Below, piece after piece: positions 49,388 through 57,615 of a stretch of 64,000 nucleotides of DNA (the stretch's first letter is position 1; each line of letters opens with the position of its first letter). Source of the stretch: an uncultured Verrucomicrobiales bacterium (GTDB lineage: Bacteria; Verrucomicrobiota; Verrucomicrobiia; Verrucomicrobiales; DEV007); the NCBI GenBank assembly GCA_937891465.1, contig CALAHF010000166.1:1-64000 (forward strand), read 5' to 3'. The notes beneath the pieces are model-generated. The model was given only the letters and a program-made list of their open reading frames with translations. It searched no databases and was not told the origin of the DNA. The position numbers and the translations under genes were made by a program.

Positions 49388-50275
49388 ATGAATCGGATCA
49401 CCTCTGTTTTTGGGTTAATAACCCTGGCATCAGTCGCAACGCTCAGCCCAACGGCTCAAGCGCAAGGGAATGACGTGCAGCTTCTTAAATCTCGCGTTTC
49501 GGCGCTTGAATCACGAGTTGCCGTTTTGGAAAATGCAGCCGCAACTGGGATTACCAATGTTGGTTTCTACACTCCTGCTGAAAAGGCTCCTGTGGCTGAA
49601 TCAGAATCTTATGTGATCAAAGAAGGCGACACTATTAGTGAGGTCGCCCGTCGCAATAGTGTTCCTCGCTCACTTCTCATGGAGGAAAACGGGCTCCGCG
49701 AAGGTCAGCAGATCTACATCGGTGATCGCCTCAATATTCCAGTGAAGCCCAAGGCGGCGACTCCGGCAAAGCCAAGCAATGTGGCGACAACCAAGCCGAA
49801 AACATCAGCACCTACAAATGCTGGAGGTCATACGTTTTATACGGTGAAGCTAGGTGACAACCTTACGGAGATCTCGCGGAACACCGGTGCCAGTATTGCA
49901 TCGATCAAGGCGGCAAATGGATTGCGCAGCGATGTAATCGACGGCGGACAGCGTCTCAAGATCCCGTCAAAGGGTAGCGCACTAGTGTCACCGCCAACAA
50001 CCCCACAATTGGCAGGCTCCCCTTCATCATCGAAGTCTGCTACCGCAGGAAAGGCTTACGACAATCCCAAACTCGCTGACAGCGAGTCCTACGGTGAATA
50101 TACAGTTGAGAAAGGTGACAACCTCTACGCCCTCGCTCGTGATTTCTTCACCACGATGAAAGAATTGCAGCGGATCAATGGCCTCGGAGCAAGCACTCTC
50201 ATTTTTCCAGGCAGCAAGTTGATTGTTCCTACGGGAAAATACAATGAATACCATAATAAAGTGGCCACTCGATAA
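49388..50275 (+). CDS. Exported protein with three LysM domains
   Basis: 295 residues: signal peptide MNRITSVFGLITLASVATLS (cleavage near AQAQG), a short coiled coil (VQLLKSRVSALESRVAVLEN, about 30-55), then three LysM peptidoglycan-binding domains: ESYVIKEGDTISEVARRNSV (about 78-122), HTFYTVKLGDNLTEISRNTG (about 150-195), and GEYTVEKGDNLYALARDFFT (about 237-283). Ser/Pro/Thr-rich spacers separate them. It has no catalytic domain, so it probably oligomerises through the coil and binds the cell wall. The upstream 49230-49387 is very AT-rich and likely carries its promoter. A terminator follows. Confidence 0.87.
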   Translation: MNRITSVFGLITLASVATLSPTAQAQGNDVQLLKSRVSALESRVAVLENAAATGITNVGFYTPAEKAPVAESESYVIKEGDTISEVARRNSVPRSLLMEENGLREGQQIYIGDRLNIPVKPKAATPAKPSNVATTKPKTSAPTNAGGHTFYTVKLGDNLTEISRNTGASIASIKAANGLRSDVIDGGQRLKIPSKGSALVSPPTTPQLAGSPSSSKSATAGKAYDNPKLADSESYGEYTVEKGDNLYALARDFFTTMKELQRINGLGASTLIFPGSKLIVPTGKYNEYHNKVATR

Positions 50276-50381
50276 TTTTAAAATTCTTTTGAACGCTACT
50301 CTGATACTTTTGTCTTAGTTTTTCGAAAATTTGTCTCCAATACATGTCCCGAGGTTATTGGAAACATCGTTGAGTGGTCAA

Positions 50382-50414
50382 AAAGCCCGGTTCCCTTTTA
50401 GGGGGCCGGGCTTT
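50382..50414 (+). terminator. Intrinsic terminator after the LysM protein gene
   Basis: Stem AAAGCCCGG/CCGGGCTTT with a 15-nt loop, followed by TCTCAGTTTT. It lies about 105 nt past the LysM gene stop and 32 nt before sixA. Confidence 0.75.
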
Positions 50415-50446
50415 CTCAGTTTTAAAATTCTGTGATACCCTAACGC

Positions 50447-50956
50447 ATGAAAACACTCACCATCATCCGGCACGCGAAATCAGATTGGGGATCGCCTGAT
50501 CTCGGAGACCATGACCGGCCATTGAATTCCCGAGGTGATCGGGATGCCCCGCGAATGGGCTCGTTTTTGAATGAAAAAGGCATTTCACCCGAGGTCGTTC
50601 TCAGCAGCACAGCCCTTCGCGCAATCACCACAGCTCGGATTATCTCACAAAAGCTGGGTTTCCCTTCAGATTCGATCACTGAAATGCGCGCAATCTATCT
50701 CGCCAGCGTTACCACGCTTTTGGAAATTGTGAGTCAGATTGATGAGGATATGGATTCAGCCATGATGTTTGGCCATAATCCGGGGTTTCACGACCTGACC
50801 TGCGAACTGGTCGGCAGCTACAACGCTGTCGAAAATTTTCCGACGTGTTCTGTCGCTTGCTTGAAAATCCACACCGATACCTGGGGCGAAATCGGCGGAG
50901 GCGATGCTGAGATCATCGCCCATTTCTATCCAAGGATGCTTCGATTGGGTTGGTGA
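50447..50956 (+). CDS. sixA: Phosphohistidine phosphatase SixA-type
   Basis: 169 residues, the usual SixA length. KTLTIIRHAKSDWGSPDL has the catalytic RHxK(S) motif near residue 8, and SAMMFGHNPGFHDLTCEL holds the second histidine. It probably removes phosphate from phosphohistidine in an Hpt or PTS-type protein in the cytoplasm. No other phosphorelay gene is intact nearby; the two-component pair at 52 kb is broken. It is convergent with the NYN nuclease gene, 23 nt between stops. Confidence 0.9.
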   Translation: MKTLTIIRHAKSDWGSPDLGDHDRPLNSRGDRDAPRMGSFLNEKGISPEVVLSSTALRAITTARIISQKLGFPSDSITEMRAIYLASVTTLLEIVSQIDEDMDSAMMFGHNPGFHDLTCELVGSYNAVENFPTCSVACLKIHTDTWGEIGGGDAEIIAHFYPRMLRLGW

Positions 50957-50979
50957 AGGACTCAAGCCCAGCTTTGCGC

Positions 50980-51429
50980 TCAGCGTTTCCTCCGTCGTTC
51001 GATGAAACGCTGCATCTCCCCTGCCGCCCGGTCCAGCCAATCAGACAGCTGATTCGAGCTGATCGCAAAACCACCTGACGAAATCACGCCGTTTTGCACC
51101 AGGAGATCGTCCGTTGCCACGGTAAGATCGTATTTTTCGGCATACTTCGCAGCGAGACGCTCAATCACGTCATCCGCCGAGCTCGATCCGTCGGTATAAA
51201 TCACCTGCAGTCCGTTCGGCTCGCGTTCATCTGTGATTCCAGGTCCCCTGCCATCGAAAACCAGGACGACCCGTTTTCCTGATTGATCCTGATATTCCAG
51301 CAACTGTCGCTGCAGTTCCGTGTGGGCAAGGCCCTTCTGGCGGCGATGCAGATCATGCAGCTCCGGCCAGGCGTGGATGATGTTGTTGCCATCCACCAGT
51401 AAAAAAGAAAAAGGCACCATGGAATCCAT
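50980..51429 (-). CDS. NYN-domain (YacP/Rae1-type) ribonuclease-like protein
   Basis: 149 residues of a PIN-like NYN domain. FLLVDGNNIIHAWPEL opens with the metal-binding aspartate, VVLVFDGRGPGI and IYTDGSSSADDVIERLAAKY have further acidic residues, and LTVATDDLLVQNGVISSGGF completes the set. YacP/Rae1 proteins cut mRNA on the ribosome in Firmicutes; whether this one does is unknown. The C-terminus is basic (RFIERRRKR), as often in RNA-binding forms. It lies downstream of the histone-like gene on the same strand, with a terminator between. Confidence 0.85.
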   Translation of the reverse strand: MDSMVPFSFLLVDGNNIIHAWPELHDLHRRQKGLAHTELQRQLLEYQDQSGKRVVLVFDGRGPGITDEREPNGLQVIYTDGSSSADDVIERLAAKYAEKYDLTVATDDLLVQNGVISSGGFAISSNQLSDWLDRAAGEMQRFIERRRKR

Positions 51430-51470
51430 GACGCCTTAAAATTGACTCAAATTCACCGAATGGCGAGTTG

Positions 51471-51507
51471 AAAAAGAGGCAGATCGATCAAGGTGAACGT
51501 CTGCCTC
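51471..51507 (-). terminator. Intrinsic terminator after the histone-like gene
   Basis: Stem GAGGCAGA/TCTGCCTC with a 16-nt loop, followed on the minus strand by TTTTT. It begins 10 nt past the stop at 51517, so the gene is mostly monocistronic. Confidence 0.8.
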
Positions 51508-51516
51508 CGAAAATGA

Positions 51517-51918
51517 TTACTCAGAATCGTCGTCTTTAGAATCGGCGGCCTTTTTAGCAGGAGCCTTTTTAGCAGGAGCCTTTTTCTTCGCCGCAGCTTT
51601 CTTTTTAGCAGGAGCCTTTTTCTTAGCAGCTGCCTTCTTTTTAGCCGGAGCCTTCTTAGCAGGCACCGCCTTTTCAGCGGCAGGAGCATCAGCGGCTTTT
51701 TCGTCAGCTTTTGGAGCTTCCACTTCCTCAGTTTTGGGAGCTGCTTCCTTCTTAGGGGCGGCTTCTTTTTTCGGAGCAGCAGCTTTTTTGGGAGCAGCCT
51801 TTGGCTTTGAACCAGCCTTTTTGTTCAACGCAATCTGCGTTTTAGCAAGCTCTTCCTTACGCTTAAGGTACTTAGCGCGACGACTACGTTTTTCGACTTT
51901 GTTTCTTTGTTGGCCCAT
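51517..51918 (-). CDS. Histone H1-like lysine/alanine/proline-rich protein
   Basis: 133 residues. The N-terminal 30 (MGQQRNKVEKRSRRAKYLKR) is very basic and seems to be a conserved head. The middle switches to an acidic stretch (TEEVEAPKADEKAADAPAAE) and the end is a run of APAKK/AAAKK units typical of histone H1-like proteins such as chlamydial Hc1 or AlgP, closing with DSKDDDSE. It likely binds nucleic acid (DNA or ribosomal RNA). The repeat region is low complexity in DNA too and could vary in length. A short terminator follows. Confidence 0.75.
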   Translation of the reverse strand: MGQQRNKVEKRSRRAKYLKRKEELAKTQIALNKKAGSKPKAAPKKAAAPKKEAAPKKEAAPKTEEVEAPKADEKAADAPAAEKAVPAKKAPAKKKAAAKKKAPAKKKAAAKKKAPAKKAPAKKAADSKDDDSE

Positions 51919-52029
51919 GGCTTAGAAATAAAAAACCCGCCCAAAATCGGCGAGGATCGGTATTTAAAGGCCAAATGCCTCCCCCGCAAGCAGAAATACA
52001 TGCCCCTGACCACGAACCTTGCTCAAGCG

Positions 52030-52709
52030 CTACTTTTTGGGATTTACGGCCTTAAATCGATAGCCAAATTCCCGAATAGTCTCAATCCACTGCGTTTCTT
52101 CAGGATGAGGCTCGATCTTTTTCCGCAGTGTCGTGATGAAGCGATCCACACTTCATCCATGATACGATCCCGACTCAAAGCCGCCCCCGCATTCTCGACC
52201 AAAAAGACGAGCAAAGAATATTCCTTCGGTGATAATTTGACCGCTTCCCCCGTTCGTTTAATCCGTAACTTGTGCGCCGCCAGATCCAGTTCAAAATCTC
52301 CAAAAAGGCGATTTTCCACTGTTGGAGCAGTCGAATTGCCACTCACACCTGATCGACGCAGCACCGCTTCCGACCGCGCCAATAATTCACGAATACTGAA
52401 CGGCTTCGCTAGATAATCGTCCACTCCCTGGCCCAGCCCCAGTAAAATGTCCGATTCCTCTCCTTTTGCGGTCAGAAAAATAATTGGCATTGTCAGTCCC
52501 TCCGCTCTCAAATGCCGGCAGATCTCATAGCCATTTATTCCGGGCAACATCACATCGAGAATGATCAAATCCGGCCGCGCTCGCATTGCCTGATCCAGCC
52601 CGCTCTCGCCATCCATTGCCGAACGGACGTGATAGCCACGCGCCGAAAAATTATCTGAAATTCCGCGCTGCAACGTCGCATCATCCTCCACGATCAACAC
52701 ATCAGGCAT
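52030..52709 (-). pseudogene. OmpR-type response regulator with a broken DNA-binding domain
   Basis: The receiver is intact: MPDVLIVEDDATLQRGISDN (start 52709), the phospho-acceptor in DLIILDVMLPGINGYEICRH, and IIFLTAKGEESDILLGLGQG then DDYLAKPFSIREL. The winged helix starts normally (KLSPKEYSLLVFLVENAGAA, LSRDRIMDEVW) but then runs in the wrong frame to 52044. The correct continuation, VDRFITTLRKKIEPHPEET and IREFGYRFKAVNPKK, is in another frame and ends at 52030. About 11 residues around the recognition helix are missing between DEVW and VDRF, so this is a deletion that also shifts frame, not a base-call slip. The protein should not bind DNA properly. Confidence 0.8.
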
Positions 52710-52899
52710 GGGCAATTTCTCCCTTCTCTTTTGCATCAGACATCTCACTCTTTATCGCCATTCCGGGCGAAATCACCACGGCTTCCCGCAAAACGACCAC
52801 AAAACAGGCTCCCTGGCCTTCCTGTCCCCGTTGAACCCGAATTTTTCCGTGCATCAAACGAGCCAGGCGATCACAGATAGCCCTCGCGAGGCAACCACC
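52702..52899 (-). pseudogene. C-terminal remnant of a sensor histidine kinase
   Basis: About 65 codons read RAICDRLARLMHGKIRVQRG then QEGQGACFVVVL, the G2 box and last strand of a HATPase domain (G-L-A-I-C-x-x-L-A-x-x-M-G-G-x-I ... G-x-G-x-x-F). Nothing upstream matches the rest of a kinase; that space is now the 3' end of the pilin-like gene in another frame. The end overlaps the response regulator start by 8 nt, the normal coupling in a kinase-regulator operon. So most of the kinase was deleted and the pilin gene now abuts its stub. Confidence 0.7.
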
Positions 52900-53497
52900 G
52901 TTCGTCATCAGTTCCCTGAAGCCGGATCACTCGCGCGCTGCAACCCACTGTGATGTAAATTCCTCTGGTTCCTTCCCAGCAACCACCCTTTTTTCCACGA
53001 ACCTTCCCATACATGCCGGAACCATCAGTACCATCAACAATCAGCGGCCAATCGGAATTCGAGGTATCCGACAAACCAGCTATATACGCGTAGTGATTTT
53101 CCCTCGGCTGGAGAATGTCACCGGGTTCCTTGCATCGATTGTCCACCTTCGGTCCCCAGGCTGATTTTTTCACTTCGAAGACTCGTTCTGAATCGATATA
53201 GTGAGGGAACAGTCCGCGAAAAGCGTCGTTCGATGTGGCAATTTCTTCTCCGTGGAAATTTTCGCCAGCGGGAAAAATACCGTCGTTGTCCATCGCAGCA
53301 CTTCGAAGCGCAATCGCAATCTGGCGTCCGTGAACCGCCGCTTTCTCCATCTGCGCGTTTCGCATCGCAGAGATCATCGCGGGAGCTGCGACGCCTCCCA
53401 GTACAGCCATGATCGCAACGACAGTCATCAATTCAATGAGAGTGAAACCAGCTGCTGCCCGAAGCTTGAGTAGTTTGTTTTGAGTAATTTTTTTCAT
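52871..53497 (-). CDS. Type IV pilin-like / type II secretion pseudopilin protein
   Basis: 208 residues with a class III leader: a basic leader MKKITQNKLLKLRAAA, then G|FTLIELMTVVAIMAVLG with the glutamate at +5, and a membrane helix. The C-terminal globular part (AMDNDGIFPAGENFHGEEIA, DNRCKEPGDILQPRENHYAY, DWPLIVDGTDGSGMYGKVRG, GIYITVGCSARVIRLQGTDD) matches pseudopilins of the xcpT_dom_PVC/DUF1559-like verrucomicrobial type. Such proteins are numerous in this phylum. Its 3' end overlaps the kinase remnant by about 29 nt, as if a deletion placed it there. Confidence 0.82.
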   Translation of the reverse strand: MKKITQNKLLKLRAAAGFTLIELMTVVAIMAVLGGVAAPAMISAMRNAQMEKAAVHGRQIAIALRSAAMDNDGIFPAGENFHGEEIATSNDAFRGLFPHYIDSERVFEVKKSAWGPKVDNRCKEPGDILQPRENHYAYIAGLSDTSNSDWPLIVDGTDGSGMYGKVRGKKGGCWEGTRGIYITVGCSARVIRLQGTDDERWLPREGYL

Positions 53498-53659
53498 CCG
53501 TATTATTTATTGGGTATGGTTGGAGAAACAGGATTCGCATCCGTTGTTGGAATCGATTTCCGTTCCCGATTTATTTCACTGCCGAGCGTGACGAGGCTGT
53601 GTTACCACTTTGTTACCGTCCGGTTCGCACTTCGTGAAAAAGCCCGAATTCCTGAAAAA

Positions 53660-54223
53660 ATGACTGAAACTGACACTTCAAACCCGTGGAAAACTCACGA
53701 CACCCGAGAGGTTTATGACAATCCGTGGATTCTTGTAACCGAGAGCAACGTCATCAATCCGGCTGGGGGAAAAGGAATTTACGGTGTGGTTCACTACAAA
53801 AACTTAGCGGTCGGGGTGATCCCCATTGATGATGAAGACCACACGTGGCTGGTCGGCCAATACCGCTACACGTCAGACACTTATGAATGGGAAATCCCTG
53901 AAGGTGGCTGCCCCAAAGGAAGCGAATTACTCGACACTGCTACGCGCGAGTTGCGGGAAGAAACCGGTCTCGTGGCGGAAAGCTACGAGCTGATTCTGAA
54001 CGATCTCGTGCTTTCGAACTCGGTTTCCGATGAACGGGCATTCATCTACACAGCTCGCGGAATTTCGCAGGGAGAATCGGATCAGGAAGACACCGAGAAG
54101 ATTACGGTGGAGAGAATTCCACTCACGGAAGCGTTTGCGATGGTGGATCGCGGAGAAATTCGTGACGCAATGTCAGTCGCGGGGCTGTTACGACTTCGGT
54201 GTATGATGGCTGAGAGCAAGTAA
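53660..54223 (+). CDS. Nudix hydrolase
   Basis: About 187 residues from the Met at 53660 (MTETDTSNPWKTHDTREVYD); the frame is open from 53480 but the earlier part overlaps the divergent pilin start and is unlike a protein start. The Nudix box (GX5EX7REUXEEXGU) is complete: GCPKGSELLDTATRELREET followed by G-L. The upstream TWLVGQYRYTSDTYEWEIPE is typical of ADP-ribose/nucleotide-sugar hydrolases. It cleaves a nucleoside diphosphate linked to another group; the exact substrate is not evident. It is a cytoplasmic monocistronic gene. Confidence 0.92.
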   Translation: MTETDTSNPWKTHDTREVYDNPWILVTESNVINPAGGKGIYGVVHYKNLAVGVIPIDDEDHTWLVGQYRYTSDTYEWEIPEGGCPKGSELLDTATRELREETGLVAESYELILNDLVLSNSVSDERAFIYTARGISQGESDQEDTEKITVERIPLTEAFAMVDRGEIRDAMSVAGLLRLRCMMAESK

Positions 54224-54227
54224 CGCC

Positions 54228-55418
54228 TCAGTTTCCGAAGCGCAGTCCTGACCGCAGCGGTTTCAATTCGAAGATATGAAACGGAGGAACGAACGCATTT
54301 TTTTCTCCTGTGAAAATCTTCGTCCGATGAAGCTGATTGGAGAAAAAGTGGAGTCGGTCATCGGCGTAAACAATCCCCCCGGGCCAAATAATCCGTGGAT
54401 CGCGAACGAGAATTCGAAGATCGAGATACTCGTCATCCTGCGTGACGTAGTCAATCGAACCGCGAGCGATATCAGTGAAATAGATATTGCTCCGCGAATC
54501 GATCGCCATCGAATCGCAAATTGGCTTTTGTGAAACTCCTTTGAATTGAGCTTGCAACGAGTCAGGCGAAAGGGATTCATCCCGAAGCAAATCGGTGCGG
54601 ATTTTAAAAAGCGTCCGGCCATTTCGTGGTCCGTAGTAAAGCCACGTCCCTTTTTTATCCAACGCAATCGGACTGACACCTGCAAGGAGGCTGACCGCTT
54701 CGCCATCAGCCCGTTTTACAACAACGGGCTGGCCATCGAGCTGAATTTCGAGCCCAGTCTGAGGTTTCACAGACTCGTGCCCCTGCAAAACGCGCCGACT
54801 CAGGCCAGTGGTGATATCGACAACAATAATCGCAGCTTCTTCACCATTCGCCGGATCGCTGATGTAAATGATTGGGTGATTCGGATCCAGCACGAGGTTT
54901 TTCAAGAACGACGTTCGGACCACTGCACTGATTGGCAACGAAGCTCGCAGCTTGTTTTTCTTCGTATCCCACGCGACCAGCTTCGGTGGCTGTTCGGTGC
55001 GGCGCCCATTATCGAGCATCCAAACAACGCCTTTGGAATCACAAACAATACCGACAACAGAATCAAGCTGCTTGCCCGGAGCAGACCCGCCACCCGGCAC
55101 ATTCATTTCGATATTGGGGAACGGCTCCCAGGATCCATCCCGCTTCATCCGCATGACGCGATAAACGGGATCAAAAAACTGGTGACATGAAATGATATAA
55201 TCACCATTCGGCAAAACACAGAGGCCACCCGGCCCACACGGAGCCTGCCCTGCTTCAACGAGGGTATCGTCATCACGCTTAAACAGGTTTTTCAGTTCAG
55301 AAAACCGGGACGGTTCTTGAGCGCAACTTTGCGACGGTGATCCAGCGAAGATTGTCACACCAAAGATGGTGGTAACAATCAAAGGTAACTGCTTGATGCT
55401 GAATTTTATCCTACCCAT
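54228..55418 (-). CDS. Exported six-bladed propeller protein (major royal jelly/SMP-30-like)
   Basis: 396 residues. An N-terminal hydrophobic signal lies at about 10-32 (LPLIVTTIFGVTIFAGSPSQ). The mature protein has repeated beta-propeller blades: GGLCVLPNGDYIISCHQFFD, VVGIVCDSKGVVWMLDNGRR, IIYISDPANGEEAAIIVVDI, GVSPIALDKKGTWLYYGPRN, and CDSMAIDSRSNIYFTDIARG, matching the major royal jelly protein/gluconolactonase-like group. The catalytic metal ligands of SMP-30 were not assigned. It may be a lactonase or a binding protein. Convergent with the Nudix gene, 4 nt between stops. Confidence 0.8.
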   Translation of the reverse strand: MGRIKFSIKQLPLIVTTIFGVTIFAGSPSQSCAQEPSRFSELKNLFKRDDDTLVEAGQAPCGPGGLCVLPNGDYIISCHQFFDPVYRVMRMKRDGSWEPFPNIEMNVPGGGSAPGKQLDSVVGIVCDSKGVVWMLDNGRRTEQPPKLVAWDTKKNKLRASLPISAVVRTSFLKNLVLDPNHPIIYISDPANGEEAAIIVVDITTGLSRRVLQGHESVKPQTGLEIQLDGQPVVVKRADGEAVSLLAGVSPIALDKKGTWLYYGPRNGRTLFKIRTDLLRDESLSPDSLQAQFKGVSQKPICDSMAIDSRSNIYFTDIARGSIDYVTQDDEYLDLRILVRDPRIIWPGGIVYADDRLHFFSNQLHRTKIFTGEKNAFVPPFHIFELKPLRSGLRFGN

Positions 55419-55584
55419 TAAGTTGTCAAAATGTGATTCGCCAATTCTAAAACCGACGGCGCGATTGTAACGCTCTCGTTCTGTTCTGAAAGCCTAAATA
55501 CACTCAAAGAAACGCACTTTTCTCGCCAATCTTAGAGGAAATTGTGAAAATTCTGTTCGATTGACAAAATTAAGGCACTCTCGC

Positions 55585-57033
55585 TTATTTTTTTACAAAT
55601 TCAGGATTTTTGCGTGGCAATTTTGCTTCCTGTTTTTTCAAATTTTCCATCAACTCAGCTTCGAGCGCCTCAACTTTCTCAGGCATGGATTCGGCCAGAT
55701 TTTTCGTTTCACCAAGATCAGCAGCCAAATCAAACAACTCATGCGGTCCCGCCCAGAATTTGATGAGCTTCAAATCGCCCTTCCGAATGATTGAATACGG
55801 CCCCGGCGCGTGCCGGTAATGAGGAAAATGCCAAATGAGCGTTTCGCGGTCGATTCCAGTTTCGCCTCCTGATTCCAGATGAGGCAGCAATGAAAGCCCG
55901 TCGATCGGCCGATCCGCAGGTTGCTCGACCTCCGCTACGTCCAGAATCGTCGGAAATATATCGATCGAACACACCGGAGCATCTGAGACTTTGCCCGCCG
56001 CAACCACGCCCGGCCAGCGAACCAAAAACGGAACTCGAATTCCACCTTCATAGGCGTAGCCTTTGCCGGAGCGAAGCGGCGCGTTGTTCGTCGGATTGTC
56101 TTTGTTATCCAAACCGCCATTGTCACTCGTGAAAATCACCAGCGTGTTTTCAGTGAGTTCCAGATCTTCCAACGTATCGAGGATTTGCCCCGTGGAATCA
56201 TCGACGGACTCGACCATCGCCGCGTATTTCGCATTCTTCTGAGTTGAACCGGGGGTCTTGTATTTATCAGCCACTTCGGGAATTGCCTGAATCGGCGTAT
56301 GAACCGCGTAGTGGGAAACCTGAATGAAAAACGGCTCGTCTTTCCATTTTCGGATCAACGCTTCCGCCTCATCCGCCTCGCGATGTGTCAAATACTCGCC
56401 CTTGGTGCGGCTCGGCAGTTTGTAAATGCCTTTGCGAAGCGACTCATGCTTTCCTTTTGGTTGATTATAGGGATCAAAATACGAAGGTGGCTGCCCGTAA
56501 TCGCATCCACCCCGATTTTCGGTAAATCCCTGTCCCTCAGGATACCACGCCGGATCGCCGAGATGCCATTTCCCAATGTAAGCGGACTTGTAATTTTTCG
56601 CCGCACCGAGCGCTTCCGCGACGGTGATTTCTTCGTGCTCCATCCAAAACGGATTCGGAGGGCAGAGAAATTCGTTCTTTTTACCGCCCACATAATCCGT
56701 CGGATTTTTCTCCGGCGTCCCCTTTCCCCCACGTTGAAACCGCGACCGAATCCAATCCGTCACGCCCACTCGATGCGGATAGCGCCCTGTTTGCACAGCC
56801 GCCCGAGTAGGTGAACACACCGCACACGCTGCATACCCATTCGTAAAACGCATCCCTTCAGCCGCGATTCGATCGACATTCGGCGTTTTGTAAAAATCAG
56901 ATCCCTGACAGGACAAATCCATCCAGCCCATGTCATCAACAAGAATCAGGACGACGTTGGGTGGGCGGTCGGCGGCGAGGGAAAAACAGGCGGTCAGCGA
57001 AACCGCCGCTATGAGCAAAAATCGGAAAATCAT
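55585..57033 (-). CDS. Exported sulfatase (type I, CSPTR)
   Basis: About 482 residues from the Met at 57033 (MIFRFLLIAAVSLTACFSLA, cleavage near SLAADR); the extra 13 codons upstream are not signal-like. PPNVVLILVDDMGWMDLSCQ gives metal-binding aspartates, C-S-P-T-R (cysteine about 73) is the formylglycine motif, and YIGKWHLGDPAWYPEGQGF, FIQVSHYAVHTPI and IFTSDNGGLDNKDNPTNNAP complete the active site. It acts on sulfate esters outside the cytoplasm and needs an FGE-type maturase, not seen here. It is typical of the many sulfatases of PVC bacteria that degrade sulfated polysaccharides. Confidence 0.93.
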   Translation of the reverse strand: MIFRFLLIAAVSLTACFSLAADRPPNVVLILVDDMGWMDLSCQGSDFYKTPNVDRIAAEGMRFTNGYAACAVCSPTRAAVQTGRYPHRVGVTDWIRSRFQRGGKGTPEKNPTDYVGGKKNEFLCPPNPFWMEHEEITVAEALGAAKNYKSAYIGKWHLGDPAWYPEGQGFTENRGGCDYGQPPSYFDPYNQPKGKHESLRKGIYKLPSRTKGEYLTHREADEAEALIRKWKDEPFFIQVSHYAVHTPIQAIPEVADKYKTPGSTQKNAKYAAMVESVDDSTGQILDTLEDLELTENTLVIFTSDNGGLDNKDNPTNNAPLRSGKGYAYEGGIRVPFLVRWPGVVAAGKVSDAPVCSIDIFPTILDVAEVEQPADRPIDGLSLLPHLESGGETGIDRETLIWHFPHYRHAPGPYSIIRKGDLKLIKFWAGPHELFDLAADLGETKNLAESMPEKVEALEAELMENLKKQEAKLPRKNPEFVKK

Positions 57034-57087
57034 GATTCGGTAACTGTAAGGCAGAAGTCCCCAAATCCGCAAGCAGGTGGTGTAACC

Positions 57088-57561
57088 CTACTTAACCGGC
57101 CCAAACCGCTCTTCCAAACAAGTCCGCCGAAAACCGAAAATCGTTTCAAGTTTGTTCCTCACGAACGGAAGACCAATTTCACCAAACGGGAAAAAGGGCA
57201 TTGCGTAGTGAACCCGATCAAGCATTCGAGTTCCTTGAGCGCATGCTTCAAAACGATGCATATGATGCCAGAACCGATAGGGCCCAGATCGCTGCTCATC
57301 GATGAAATAAAGCTGCTTGCCCTCATCGGATACCGTGGTGATTTCCGTAGTCCAATTTGCCCAAATCATCGGTGCGATCTGAATCTTGTGGCAAATAATC
57401 TGCCCTTGAAACATTTCCTCATCGTTTCCTGATATCGTTTTGAACGCCAAATCCTCCGGCGTCATGTCATCGAGATTTTTGGGATTGCAGAAAAACGCCC
57501 ACGCTTCCTCCAGAGGGATTGGAAGGATCTGGGTCTGCTCGAGTTGGTGAACTTTCATCAT
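57088..57561 (-). CDS. SRPBCC-fold protein
   Basis: 157 residues of the START/SRPBCC ligand-binding fold: HQLEQTQILPIPLEEAWAFF at the start, FCNPKNLDDMTPEDLAFKTI, WANWTTEITTVSDEGKQLYF, FWHHMHRFEACAQGTRMLDR, and MPFFPFGEIGLPFVRNKLET at the end. It is the cyclase/dehydrase-like type often annotated as a SRPBCC family protein near nucleotide-sugar epimerase genes. Nothing nearby gives a ligand. It lies 54 nt upstream of the sulfatase gene frame end at 57033 and may be co-transcribed with it. Confidence 0.82.
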   Translation of the reverse strand: MMKVHQLEQTQILPIPLEEAWAFFCNPKNLDDMTPEDLAFKTISGNDEEMFQGQIICHKIQIAPMIWANWTTEITTVSDEGKQLYFIDEQRSGPYRFWHHMHRFEACAQGTRMLDRVHYAMPFFPFGEIGLPFVRNKLETIFGFRRTCLEERFGPVK

Positions 57562-57615
57562 CGCAGAAGGTTACGCCTCTTCCTGCCAATCGGTGCTAAA
57601 AAGTCAATTGGCAAA

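Noticed and set aside
51453-51689. Arg/Leu/Lys-rich minus-strand frame of 78 codons
   Set aside because: An alternate-frame reading of the APAKK-repeat region of the histone-like gene.
51530-51700. Repetitive DNA as a mobile or CRISPR-like repeat
   Set aside because: The repetition comes from the coding of APAKK/AAAKK units in a low-complexity protein.
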